From positions 1 to 64,000 of the forward strand of contig JALZVT010000068.1 of the NCBI GenBank assembly GCA_023300545.1: a stretch of DNA of 64,000 bases. The letters are read 5' to 3'. Numbering within the stretch: position 1 is the first letter of the stretch; every line of letters begins with the position of its first letter. Of this stretch, positions 1-8,260 are shown piece by piece. Position numbers and translations under genes: made by a program. The notes beneath the pieces are model-generated. The model ran no database searches. It saw nothing but the letters and a program-made list of their open reading frames with translations, and was not told where the DNA came from. This DNA comes from Pseudomonadales bacterium (GTDB taxonomy: Bacteria; Pseudomonadota; Gammaproteobacteria; Pseudomonadales; Azotimanducaceae).

Positions 1-129
1 ATGCTGGATGAAACGCCCATCATCATGGGTGCGGAGAGGAGGAACAGCGTTCGGGCGACGGGGCCTTGGGTGAGGTCGTTTTTTGGGGAAGGGGGCATTG
101 GACGGAGTATAGCGGAGCATCTTAAGTAA
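1..129 (+). CDS. C-terminal end of an unidentified protein, possibly an ABC transporter ATPase (partial)
   Basis: An open frame enters from the left edge and stops at TAA 127-129, giving about 42 residues that end in a basic and aromatic tail (GPWVRSFFGEGG followed by GRSIAEHLK). Tails of this kind, with a W-V-x-x-F-F core, occur at the C-terminus of MlaF/Mkl-type ATPases that drive phospholipid or toluene-tolerance ABC transporters. That resemblance is the only basis for the suggestion, and no Walker motif lies inside the window. The frame is read as the end of a gene because no stop interrupts it and a 97 bp gap precedes the next gene. The family assignment is weak. Confidence 0.35.
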   Translation: MLDETPIIMGAERRNSVRATGPWVRSFFGEGGIGRSIAEHLK

Positions 130-226
130 GGCAGATGTTCGTTCTCCCGAGCGAAAAGTTTGTCATGGACTACTAAACGATGTCTCTGCAATAATCGATT
201 TGAGGCAAACTGAAATAGTCATTTAG

Positions 227-1609
227 ATGCTCGCCTCTTTCGCGTGGAGGTTATTGGTGTTTATCTTTGGTCGTCAGATTGGTATTTCTCGAGCAATGAG
301 AATGATACCTCTAACCGCTCGAGATGCGATTGACTTGAGTTGGGCGACACTGGCTCCAAATATCAGATGGATAGCTTGGTTTGGGATTTTGAGTCACCCC
401 TTCTTCTTGGTACTCAACACCCTTCAATCGAACGGCACCGAAGCGCCTTTGTTGCGTTTCCTCTCTGTAGTCGCCTGTGTCTACGTGTTATCTATTCTCA
501 GCGTTAAGAAAAAAAGCAATCCGACTCCACAGATCGTACTCTCCGTAGCAATCGTCTTTTTTGTGCTGCCCTTTTTCTTTTTTTGGGTGCTTCTCCAAAA
601 CGCCCTCGATCTGGGTACTAGTGAAGTGCAATTGGCTTCACGTCAGATTCAATGTGCGTTTTCTGTTATCGCAATAGCTTTGTTGATTTATGACGCGCGC
701 CTTCTCTTCTTTGGTACTGCTCTCTGCTTTTTCCTAGCGATGATCTTTTCGATTGGGGAAATCCAACCAGAGACTTTTCCTCTTTTAGTTGATGGTGTTT
801 TATCTCAAATTCCCTTCTGGATATTTGCGCTAGTCGTTGGGGTTTACTTCAATCGTAATAGAGTGGTCGTAGAGAAGGAAAAGCTCAAAACGCTTTCGTC
901 TGTAGGTGGGCATCTAGCCCATGAGCTTAGAACCCCTTTAGCCACTATTGCTATTAAGATGCAGGGTATGCTTAAGCAGAGTGAGCACTTGGTAGCTTCA
1001 GAACCGTCTCTTGAGTCAGCTACGGAAGTTCATAAACAGTTATTGGTTATGCGTGCGGTTTGTTCCGATATCGTTTTAGACACGCGCTATGCAAACTCGT
1101 TGATCGACATGTTTTTAGTTCGTGCCGGTATGAACGACATGAACGGATACGAGGATTCCGTTTTTTCTGTCGGCGACTGCGTTTTTGAGGCTCTAGATCG
1201 CTACCCTTTCAAAGGTCCACAAGAGCGTTCAGTTGTTGAGTTGCAGATTGTTGACGACTTTGAGATGACAGGGCCCTTTCTCCTATTCGTACATGTATTA
1301 CTTAATCTTTTGAAAAATTCGTTTGCACAAGTGCAGCTGGGAGGGAGTCCGGTTGTCCAGATTAGGACTGAAGTTTTAGGCGGGCGTGGAGTGCTTTCGG
1401 TGATTGACAACGGGGCGGGAATCGCGAAAGAAAACCTCGATAGAGTATTTTCTAGCTTTTTCACCACTTCTTTGTCAGGGGAGGGGGCCGGTGTTGGGCT
1501 TCACTTCTGTAAGAAAGTTCTTCAAGGAAGTGGTGGCGAAATTACAGTTACCTCTCAACCACATGTACGGACGGTCTTTACTCTCAATTTTCCCGTTAAA
1601 GAGAGGTGA
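227..1609 (+). CDS. CqsS-like membrane histidine kinase, no receiver domain
   Basis: This is a probable quorum-sensing type sensor kinase in the inner membrane. Residues about 40-210 form six closely spaced hydrophobic segments with almost no periplasmic loop, as in the CAI-1 receptor CqsS. The H-box GGHLAHELRTPL follows, with the phospho-accepting His near residue 232. A HATPase region then shows NLLKNSF (N box), DNGAGIA (G1) and GAGVGLHFCKK (G2). The stretch from YPFKG through VELQI to the N box also resembles CqsS in order and spacing. Vibrio CqsS carries a C-terminal receiver; this protein ends after the ATPase domain, so its phosphorelay partner lies elsewhere. There is no clear Shine-Dalgarno at 227, and ATGs at 296 and 302 are possible starts. 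It converges on the minus-strand signalling genes. The kinase call is firm; the CqsS-like call rests on architecture and remembered family sequence. Confidence 0.8.
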   Translation: MLASFAWRLLVFIFGRQIGISRAMRMIPLTARDAIDLSWATLAPNIRWIAWFGILSHPFFLVLNTLQSNGTEAPLLRFLSVVACVYVLSILSVKKKSNPTPQIVLSVAIVFFVLPFFFFWVLLQNALDLGTSEVQLASRQIQCAFSVIAIALLIYDARLLFFGTALCFFLAMIFSIGEIQPETFPLLVDGVLSQIPFWIFALVVGVYFNRNRVVVEKEKLKTLSSVGGHLAHELRTPLATIAIKMQGMLKQSEHLVASEPSLESATEVHKQLLVMRAVCSDIVLDTRYANSLIDMFLVRAGMNDMNGYEDSVFSVGDCVFEALDRYPFKGPQERSVVELQIVDDFEMTGPFLLFVHVLLNLLKNSFAQVQLGGSPVVQIRTEVLGGRGVLSVIDNGAGIAKENLDRVFSSFFTTSLSGEGAGVGLHFCKKVLQGSGGEITVTSQPHVRTVFTLNFPVKER

Positions 1610-1676
1610 TGGAACTGCAACCTTAGATTTAGAGTCTCCGGTAAACCAAGGGCGGTTCAGTCCCAGAGTAGACGAT

Positions 1677-2435
1677 TTATAGCGAGTGTAACGTTTTCGT
1701 ACAAATTGCTAGGTCGCTGTATCCGCGGTAGCACATTGAATTCTTCTCGACTGAAAAGCCTGCTTTTTCAAGAGCATTCTGAAACTCAGAACTATCATGT
1801 ACCCAATAGTTGCCTTGATCTTGGGCTTCTGTAGTTCGACGGTTTTGCTTTGCGGCTTCCCAGTTGTCTCTGAAGATTTTTGCAGTTTTTCGGATGCCTT
1901 TGGTTTTGACTAGATTTTTTGCGATGTAGATCATCCAGTCGGTTGTATTCTGGGGGCGCCCAAAATCTACGGCTATCAATGTGCCTTTTGGGTGAAGCCA
2001 ACTGTGGATCTTCTCCATTAATGCTTCGTGTCCGGGGATGGAGTATATGGCGTTGGTTGTTAGTATTAGATCGAAAGAACCTTCAGTAAATGATGAGTCC
2101 TCTGCTGACTGCTGAAGTATAGAAACGTTCTTTATGTTCTGCTGTAAGTACTTTTCTTTCGCTTTGAGATTCATCCCTTGATCGAAGTCAAGGTGTACGA
2201 AGTTCCAGTCAGGCTTGTGGGGAGCCATGGATGAAATAAGATTCCCAGTTCCTGCTCCGATGTCGAGAACTTGGGATGTTCGAGGAAGATCCCGATCAAG
2301 GGCGTTAGAGACAACTAACTCAATCATCTCTGTGTAGGACGGGTTGTTCTCACACATTTGGTCGTAGTGCTCGGCGTACTTTGACCACTGAATCTCTGTG
2401 TGATTAGGATCTGCTCTATGTGTAGTTTTGCTCAT
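1677..2435 (-). CDS. Class I SAM-dependent methyltransferase
   Basis: The core is a Rossmann-type methyltransferase: motif I VLDIGAGTGNL, an acidic residue closing beta 2 (FVHLDFD), a motif resembling post-I around LQQSAEDSSF, and motif IV FDLILTTNAIY. The substrate is not predictable; the fold fits small-molecule or lipid methylation. I chose the ATG at 2435 because the protein then begins MSKTTHRADPN shortly before the conserved region. An ATG at 2456 and a TTG at 2552 are in frame, and the TTG would overlap the exporter's end by 28 bp. It is the last gene of a four-gene minus-strand unit after the exporter, and it converges on the CqsS-like kinase. Context suggests it modifies the molecule made by the acyltransferase, but that is inference. 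Confidence 0.8.
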   Translation of the reverse strand: MSKTTHRADPNHTEIQWSKYAEHYDQMCENNPSYTEMIELVVSNALDRDLPRTSQVLDIGAGTGNLISSMAPHKPDWNFVHLDFDQGMNLKAKEKYLQQNIKNVSILQQSAEDSSFTEGSFDLILTTNAIYSIPGHEALMEKIHSWLHPKGTLIAVDFGRPQNTTDWMIYIAKNLVKTKGIRKTAKIFRDNWEAAKQNRRTTEAQDQGNYWVHDSSEFQNALEKAGFSVEKNSMCYRGYSDLAICTKTLHSL

Positions 2436-2524
2436 TCGGTCACATACATTGCGCATAGTGGGTTGTGAGTAGACCACTTTCGTTGATCTAGAGGCAATAA
2501 AAGATTGTAACTCTGATGCAAGGA

Positions 2525-4768
2525 TCAGGTCGTATTCGTTCCCAGGAGCCAAGGTAAGATCAAGAGGTCAACGCAAAGAGCGGAGAGCACTATTATTGCA
2601 GTACAGACTCCCATAGCGGCGTTTACGCCAAAGCCTGAAAAGGCAAGGACTGCGAAACCTGCTGCGAGCGCGATGCTGCTAGATACGATTGCGCCTCCCG
2701 CGATTCGTATAGTTTGCTCTATTGCCGATGAGTATTGAGGCTCGTTGGCCTGAATATTCTGGTAACGGGTAATAATATGAATTGCGTCGTCTATGACGAT
2801 TCCAATTGTAATCGCTAAAACTACAACACTGGCGAGCCCTATCTCGGTGAAGATCCACCCCCAGAGTCCAAAACCAATCGCTATAGGTGCGGCTGTGCAT
2901 AGTACGCAGATCGCGGCGAGCTTTAAGCTGCTTAGGGTTATGGCAATCAAAACTGCAGCGATGAGCAAAGTTCCTGCAATTCCGGCACTCATGCTCTTGA
3001 AGTTGGATGGTGTCAGGTCTGCGACCGGGGCATTCTCTCCGGTGACGGTAACTCCAAGACTGATATTCTTCCTAGACCAATCTTCAATATCCTCAATGAG
3101 TTTTTGGATTGAAGACGAATCAGATTCTCCCAGGATAATTGATACACGACTACTTTCCTGGTCATTGGAGACGTAGTCTGTTGTGGATTGTCCTTCGCGC
3201 AAAGAGAGCTCAAAAGCCAGATAGAATTGAGCGAGTTCGTCGTCACTGGCTTCGAATTGGCTCATGTCAAATAAAGGTTCGATCTCCATGAAAACGTCCA
3301 CAATCGAAAAAACATTAGCCACTCCTTGCTGCTCTCGAATGTGATGAACGAGCTTGTCTGTTTCCTGCAGATAGGCGTTATTGAATATGGTTTCGTTTTC
3401 ATGTGCTGAAAGATCGACCTCTAGGTGGTTTGGTCCTGAGAGGTGTTTGGATACGTAATCGGTGCCGATGCGGAATTCGAAGCTCTCGTCGAAGTACTTA
3501 ACGAAATCATCATTGATTGTTAGCTTGCATGAGCCGAGGCCACATAGAACGAGTACTCCAATAGCGAACGTTGCCTGCGTTTTATTCATTCGGGCTTTTG
3601 ATGCGGTGAGCGCGATTCGCTGTGAGAGATTGGGTCTGGTTTTATTCGGAAGAAGCGGCACAAAGATGGGGCCCAGAAAGAAAATATGAGCTGCTCCGAG
3701 AATAACTCCTAAAGCAGCCATCGCTCCTAGTTGGCCGACAGGTGGGGCATCTGCAAATGTTAATGAGAGAAATCCTGCCACAGACGTTATGGTAGCCAAT
3801 GCAATAGGGCGAAGATTCACGTTTACAGCGTTAACTATCGCCCTGTAGCTATCGTATAGTTGGCTATCATTTTGATAGCTGGAGACGAAATGCATAGCTG
3901 AAGTCACGACGAGCGTTAATATCAAAATGCTGACGATTGACGTTGCGGGGTTTATCACATGCCCCAGATGTCCTGCTAAGCCTAGAGTCAATAGAGCACA
4001 AGAAGCTCCAGCGGTCAGCAACAGAAATCCGGCTTTGACACTTCCTATCAGCCAGCTTGCTATCAAGAAAATAAGCAATAATGTGAATGGTGCAAGCTGG
4101 GAAGAGTCCTGATCTGCGGCGATGCTAAATGCATGCATCATCGGAATTCCGCCGGTGTAATTTAACTCTATCTCAGGGAAGGCTGCGCGGAACTTCTTTT
4201 CTAGAGTCCCGATATCGCCGACGATTCGCTCAATTTGAGTTGTATCTGATTGATCCAGCTCTAACGCTAAAGATACAGCCAGAGATTTCCTGTCTGCTGA
4301 TATCAGACGTCTGTCGATCCCCGTCGGGGGTGCGTTGAGGTAATCAGTGTTTGTGCAAACCAATCTGGATTCGCAGACCACTTCAACGATTGTTGCAAGC
4401 GTGAATTCTTCTCCTTCTGTGTCAACTGCAGTCGGATAGGAATCGATTGAATCTACGCGAATAACATTTTCGATTTCCCAAGCTTCTTGGGTCAACCATG
4501 AAACAGCGTGAATCAGTTGGCTGGGATCGTTTTCGTCCTCTGGAATACTGAGCAAAAAGGAAACGTTGTGATTTGGCAGGTATTTGTTTTCGAATGACTT
4601 CAATTGTTTGAAGGAGGCATTGCTCTCCGAATAAAAAACTCGATTGTCTGAGGACACTGTTAGTTTTGTTGTTCCCCATAGCGAGAAGCATAGACAAGCA
4701 AGCCAGAAAGCCAGAAGAGCCGTTTTGTGGCTCAACGAAAAATTAACGATCTTTCGCGCGACGATCAT
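2525..4768 (-). CDS. RND-superfamily exporter (MMPL/HAE3 type)
   Basis: This 747-residue protein has the layout of the small RND exporters that move lipids or hydrophobic molecules. It has one N-terminal membrane helix, a large periplasmic loop (about 30-220), five or six helices, a second helix and loop (about 410-590), then five or six helices to the C-terminus. Conserved RND features include the helix-4 region with an acidic and amide-rich face and the GIVIDDAIHIITRYQ segment in the second half. The ATG overlaps the upstream stop by four bases (ATGA), so translation is coupled to the PilZ-acyltransferase gene. No membrane-fusion protein or outer-membrane channel gene is adjacent, which is normal for HAE3 proteins. 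Placement between an acyltransferase and a methyltransferase suggests it exports their product. Confidence 0.85.
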   Translation of the reverse strand: MIVARKIVNFSLSHKTALLAFWLACLCFSLWGTTKLTVSSDNRVFYSESNASFKQLKSFENKYLPNHNVSFLLSIPEDENDPSQLIHAVSWLTQEAWEIENVIRVDSIDSYPTAVDTEGEEFTLATIVEVVCESRLVCTNTDYLNAPPTGIDRRLISADRKSLAVSLALELDQSDTTQIERIVGDIGTLEKKFRAAFPEIELNYTGGIPMMHAFSIAADQDSSQLAPFTLLLIFLIASWLIGSVKAGFLLLTAGASCALLTLGLAGHLGHVINPATSIVSILILTLVVTSAMHFVSSYQNDSQLYDSYRAIVNAVNVNLRPIALATITSVAGFLSLTFADAPPVGQLGAMAALGVILGAAHIFFLGPIFVPLLPNKTRPNLSQRIALTASKARMNKTQATFAIGVLVLCGLGSCKLTINDDFVKYFDESFEFRIGTDYVSKHLSGPNHLEVDLSAHENETIFNNAYLQETDKLVHHIREQQGVANVFSIVDVFMEIEPLFDMSQFEASDDELAQFYLAFELSLREGQSTTDYVSNDQESSRVSIILGESDSSSIQKLIEDIEDWSRKNISLGVTVTGENAPVADLTPSNFKSMSAGIAGTLLIAAVLIAITLSSLKLAAICVLCTAAPIAIGFGLWGWIFTEIGLASVVVLAITIGIVIDDAIHIITRYQNIQANEPQYSSAIEQTIRIAGGAIVSSSIALAAGFAVLAFSGFGVNAAMGVCTAIIVLSALCVDLLILPWLLGTNTT

Positions 4769-6246
4769 TCCGGCTTTGATGCGCGTTTCGACTTTCGAGG
4801 TCGAGCCATAAAATATTTTGATACGAATGCAAACGGTGCAAGGAGGCGATATATCCTTGTTTTGCTAGTAATTAGTTCCTTGGGCTCGCATATCCCGCTG
4901 TCAATCACATGATCGAGAACTTCTTTCCAGACAAGATTCCATGCGAAAAATCCGACTGTGGTCCCAGACAATATGGCTTTTATATCTGCGGATAGCACAT
5001 ATTGAGTTTGCTCTGGATATAGTGGGTGCACATATGAAATTTGCGACCTCGAGAGTCCAACCCGCTCGTACAATGGAAGCAGTTCTTTAGTGGTGGATAT
5101 CAACGCGAAAGATCTGTTTGCTTGGAGGCAAAGTAGCGCTACTCTTTGTAGAACGTTGTAGAAGAGATCGCCTCGTCTATATTCCGGATGAGTTGCGAGG
5201 CGACCGATTTCAGCAATTTCGTCCCTTCGTGGAAATGAAGCCGGAAGTTCTGCAAATTGCTCAAGTTCGAGCGGTTCGTCAATTTCGCAAAATGTCGTCC
5301 GTACTGTTCCTACGCACTTGTCCCTATACGTCCAGTTAATGATTCGGCTGCGAGCATCGTATATGTCAGACATCTCGGTGGCGTCAAATTCTGCTGGAAT
5401 TTTTCCAGCAAGTAGATTTGCAGAGTGCCTAAGTTTTAGAGAATCTAGGAATTCTTGTTCCGTCTTGACGAATGTATAGTCCAAGCCTGTTACTAGAGAT
5501 TTCGGGTACAACCCTTCTTCCCGAATCTTGTCTAGGGAATCAGCATCACTAAACTGAATCAGGTATTGGCCTATGATTTCACGATCATGAGTGCTTAGCG
5601 CCCTAAAACTTAAGCCTAGCTCAAGGAAATCTTTCCCATCTTCTGCTGTAAGGTTTGCGCGGGTTATGCGTGTAGTGATGTTGCAGTAACCGACCATTGG
5701 AAAGCTGATCTGCAGAGAGAGTTGCATGCCTGGAACGAGGAACTTGTTCCGGAGACTCGTAATAACTCTGAAGCCATTCCCGGATATATCTTTCAATCTG
5801 AAGTAAATAAAATCATTGAACTGGACAGGGTTGGCGCAGGTAGCGACGGGGTGGAATTGGCTGCTGCACTGCCAGCGGGTGGCTTTGCGTCGGTTCTCAT
5901 CCTTGAATCGGTTCGGCTTTTTGCCGGATAGTCTGATTCCAGCAACCCGACCTGCACCATTAGTTGATAGCACATCAACAATGAGTCCTTCGAAAACTGT
6001 GCTTTGACGTGCGACTTGCAACTGTAGATCTATTTGCTCGCCCTTAGCGAGATCGACGAGATCTGGGATAATAATTTCGATACCAAGCGGGCTTAGTTTC
6101 CAGACCCGGACCTCATGCTCAGCATCGTCGGATCCTCGCTTAGTTAACTTCGCAGAGATCGAATCTGTTGCCCTTACGTCTGCTGGAAATATGATGTCAT
6201 GAACTTCCTTATAGTTGACATCAGCGAACTCATGCTGCCTTTCCAC
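4765..6246 (-). CDS. PilZ domain fused to FeeM/LuxI-type N-acyltransferase
   Basis: Residues about 15-110 form a degenerate PilZ-like barrel. Residues about 115-235 form a canonical PilZ domain with the c-di-GMP motifs RRKATR (119-124) and DISGNG (153-158). Residues about 250-400 resemble the GNAT-fold N-acyl amino acid synthase (FeeM) and acyl-homoserine-lactone synthase group. There an RxxxN-like entry helix, then VGTVRTTFCE, then EIGRLATHPEYRRGDL match the conserved Arg/Asp/Glu pattern. About 90 further residues complete the protein. Such enzymes usually take the acyl chain from acyl-ACP and place it on an amine. The start is GTG 6246, overlapping the cyclase gene by 17 bp. The inferred role is synthesis of an acylated molecule under c-di-GMP control; acceptor and chain are unknown. 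Confidence 0.75.
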   Translation of the reverse strand: MERQHEFADVNYKEVHDIIFPADVRATDSISAKLTKRGSDDAEHEVRVWKLSPLGIEIIIPDLVDLAKGEQIDLQLQVARQSTVFEGLIVDVLSTNGAGRVAGIRLSGKKPNRFKDENRRKATRWQCSSQFHPVATCANPVQFNDFIYFRLKDISGNGFRVITSLRNKFLVPGMQLSLQISFPMVGYCNITTRITRANLTAEDGKDFLELGLSFRALSTHDREIIGQYLIQFSDADSLDKIREEGLYPKSLVTGLDYTFVKTEQEFLDSLKLRHSANLLAGKIPAEFDATEMSDIYDARSRIINWTYRDKCVGTVRTTFCEIDEPLELEQFAELPASFPRRDEIAEIGRLATHPEYRRGDLFYNVLQRVALLCLQANRSFALISTTKELLPLYERVGLSRSQISYVHPLYPEQTQYVLSADIKAILSGTTVGFFAWNLVWKEVLDHVIDSGICEPKELITSKTRIYRLLAPFAFVSKYFMARPRKSKRASKPE

Positions 6247-7654
6247 GTATGTTGTCTACCTGTTGATTTTCTAGTGCTCTATAGTAGGTCGAGATTGTGC
6301 TTTTGTTGTGCTCGTTCGGTCTTAAAGAGTAGAGCATATTCTGTTCCGAAAAGTCTCGAATCTTGAGTCCAGACCTGTGCAATGAGATGGCCTTAGAGTC
6401 AAGCTCAAGTCCGAGCGAAACTAGAAGGCTGTAGGTTTCCTGGCAAACGATTACATCGCCATTTTCCAACTGCCTACTTATTATCTCGTTTTTCGTTAGT
6501 TCATCTACGCGCGCTAGAAAGTTCACTGGTGAACCCAAGGCCGTTATTTCGACCGAGGAATCGAAACCCCCAACATTTCCTACTATCGCTTCACCGATAG
6601 AAATGAGGATGTACCTTCTAACTTCCCCAAATTCGGTTCCTGCATTTTGGTCTGAGTTTAGTTCGGACATTTCGAACCCAGATAAAAGGCTGTTTAGGAC
6701 GTTTCTTGTCTGATTTGGATCATCAAAGTATGCAAAGACTAGGTCTCCAATTTTTCTTGGAATTCCGCCGTGATCTTCGACCGCGTGTGTGCAAGCCTTG
6801 ATATTTGGTAAAACAAGCTCTCCGATGTAGTCATCGAGATTCTTGCTACCTTGAGTATACCCTCGTATATCGCTAAATAGGCATGCAATGTGCTGTTTTT
6901 TGGGTCTAAGAACTTCATCGATCGCCTGTAGGACGGTAGTTCTTCCGTTGGATAGTTTATCTTCAAGGCGGCTAGCGATTTGCTCAGGAATGAAGGACTT
7001 GAGGCGATCGGTGAATTCGATATTCATCTCAATATTCTTGCGCTGGGTGTCCGTATTTTGTTGTGTGAGATCGAAGAATTTGATGTTTGATATATATGCC
7101 GATCGAGTCGTGAGAAGCATAATTGTGGTCACAAAAAACGCGCTGATTATCGCCGGTTTTTCAACACCTGCTTCGATTAGGGACATCCATTGCAACCCGA
7201 TTGCTGCGGTTGCGAACATCATACTTTTTAGAGGCGAAGTCTGCAGTACAAAAGTAATCATGATTATGAAAACAAAGCAGTAGAGCCATGGTGCTTCGGG
7301 ATACCACACACAGACTCTCGCTTGGAAATAGCAGCATATCAATCCTGTAATAACTACTGGGGCTCTGTAGTAGCGGATTTTGGCGAACGGGGTCAGGTAG
7401 AAGCCCGCTGTTGCGAGGCATAATCCAGTCATTGAAGCTCTAAATAAGAACCAATGATTCTTGGGTTCAAGCCCGGTTGGCAGATCAAAGAAATAGTAGT
7501 GGGCGATGTATAGGACTGCGCCTATCGGGAAGAAAACCTTTGCAAAAGAAACAAATTCTGTTCGTTCTTTCTCTTCCCAGGCCTTTAGCCACGGTGATCC
7601 GTCCAAAATAGATGTCGGAAAGATATACGTGATAATGCGGTCGAGATTGCTCAT
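6230..7654 (-). CDS. Membrane-bound class III adenylate/guanylate cyclase
   Basis: Residues about 35-190 contain five or six hydrophobic helices. A linker of about 50 residues and a C-terminal class III cyclase domain follow. Metal-binding aspartates are present in FSDIRGYT (D262) and KIGDLVFAYF (D304). The segment ITALGSPVNFLARVDE matches the catalytic Asn-x3-Arg region. The residue that usually precedes the Tyr-Thr of that motif is Glu rather than Asp, so ATP versus GTP preference cannot be fixed by eye. It is the first gene of the minus-strand unit and overlaps the PilZ-acyltransferase gene by 17 bp. It probably links the locus to cAMP signalling. Confidence 0.85.
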   Translation of the reverse strand: MSNLDRIITYIFPTSILDGSPWLKAWEEKERTEFVSFAKVFFPIGAVLYIAHYYFFDLPTGLEPKNHWFLFRASMTGLCLATAGFYLTPFAKIRYYRAPVVITGLICCYFQARVCVWYPEAPWLYCFVFIIMITFVLQTSPLKSMMFATAAIGLQWMSLIEAGVEKPAIISAFFVTTIMLLTTRSAYISNIKFFDLTQQNTDTQRKNIEMNIEFTDRLKSFIPEQIASRLEDKLSNGRTTVLQAIDEVLRPKKQHIACLFSDIRGYTQGSKNLDDYIGELVLPNIKACTHAVEDHGGIPRKIGDLVFAYFDDPNQTRNVLNSLLSGFEMSELNSDQNAGTEFGEVRRYILISIGEAIVGNVGGFDSSVEITALGSPVNFLARVDELTKNEIISRQLENGDVIVCQETYSLLVSLGLELDSKAISLHRSGLKIRDFSEQNMLYSLRPNEHNKSTISTYYRALENQQVDNIRGKAA

Positions 7655-8260
7655 GTTGATCGGTATATCTTCAGAAAACCATTTCTAGATCAGCCGACTG
7701 TCGGGAATCCTCTTGCAGTCTGCCTCGTACTCTAAGTTTCTGACCTATTAGGCAATATCGGAAGGACTTTGGTCACAGAAACTGCACCGTTGGTCTGTTT
7801 ATTTGCGTTTGAGGTCGTGGGTGCCTTCTTGCGGGTCTGTTTTGTCCGCGTATTTGCGTTCTCAGTTCGGAAAGAAGAGAAAAACAATAACGAGGATTCT
7901 GCTTTGCGCTCCACGATTAACTTGAGAGTAAAGTCGCAACCCTCAAAACATCTTCGTGCCAGCAAAGACGTGTTTTGATCAACAAAGCCTTATACCCTCG
8001 CTGCTTTGATATTGGTTCGTTCCAGAACAAACTGACAGATCAATCGAGCTCACACATTCCTTGAGCCGCATGTCCATTTGGGTAGATGCGTCTTTAACTG
8101 ACTGATATTTATAGAAATACTAGCCAGTGCAATCCAGTCGGGCAAACTTCAGGAGGTTGTCTTATCCGTGAATGATAGCTCCGTCACGATAACTCGCTTT
8201 ATGAAGTAAGCATGGTGATAGATTCCCAATGGAATATTCAGGTTAGAAACGAGGCTGCAT
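7655..8260. other. Intergenic region of about 600 bp
   Basis: This AT-leaning spacer separates the divergent cyclase operon and the phosphatase gene at 8261, so promoters for both should lie here. Two short overlapping frames exist on opposite strands (about 7732-7978), but neither has a convincing ribosome-binding site or recognisable domain. I see no hairpin with a T-run and no tRNA. The only clear signal is the ribosome-binding site GAGG, about six bases before the ATG at 8261. Confidence 0.5.

Noticed and set aside
4765-7654. Reading the acyltransferase locus as an exosortase/PEP-CTERM system
   Set aside because: FeeM-like acyltransferases occur near exosortases, but there is no exosortase, no PEP-CTERM protein and no exopolysaccharide gene in the window.
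7732-7978. Two short overlapping frames (77 and 69 codons) in the spacer after the cyclase operon
   Set aside because: Neither has a ribosome-binding site or family resemblance, and they overlap on opposite strands.
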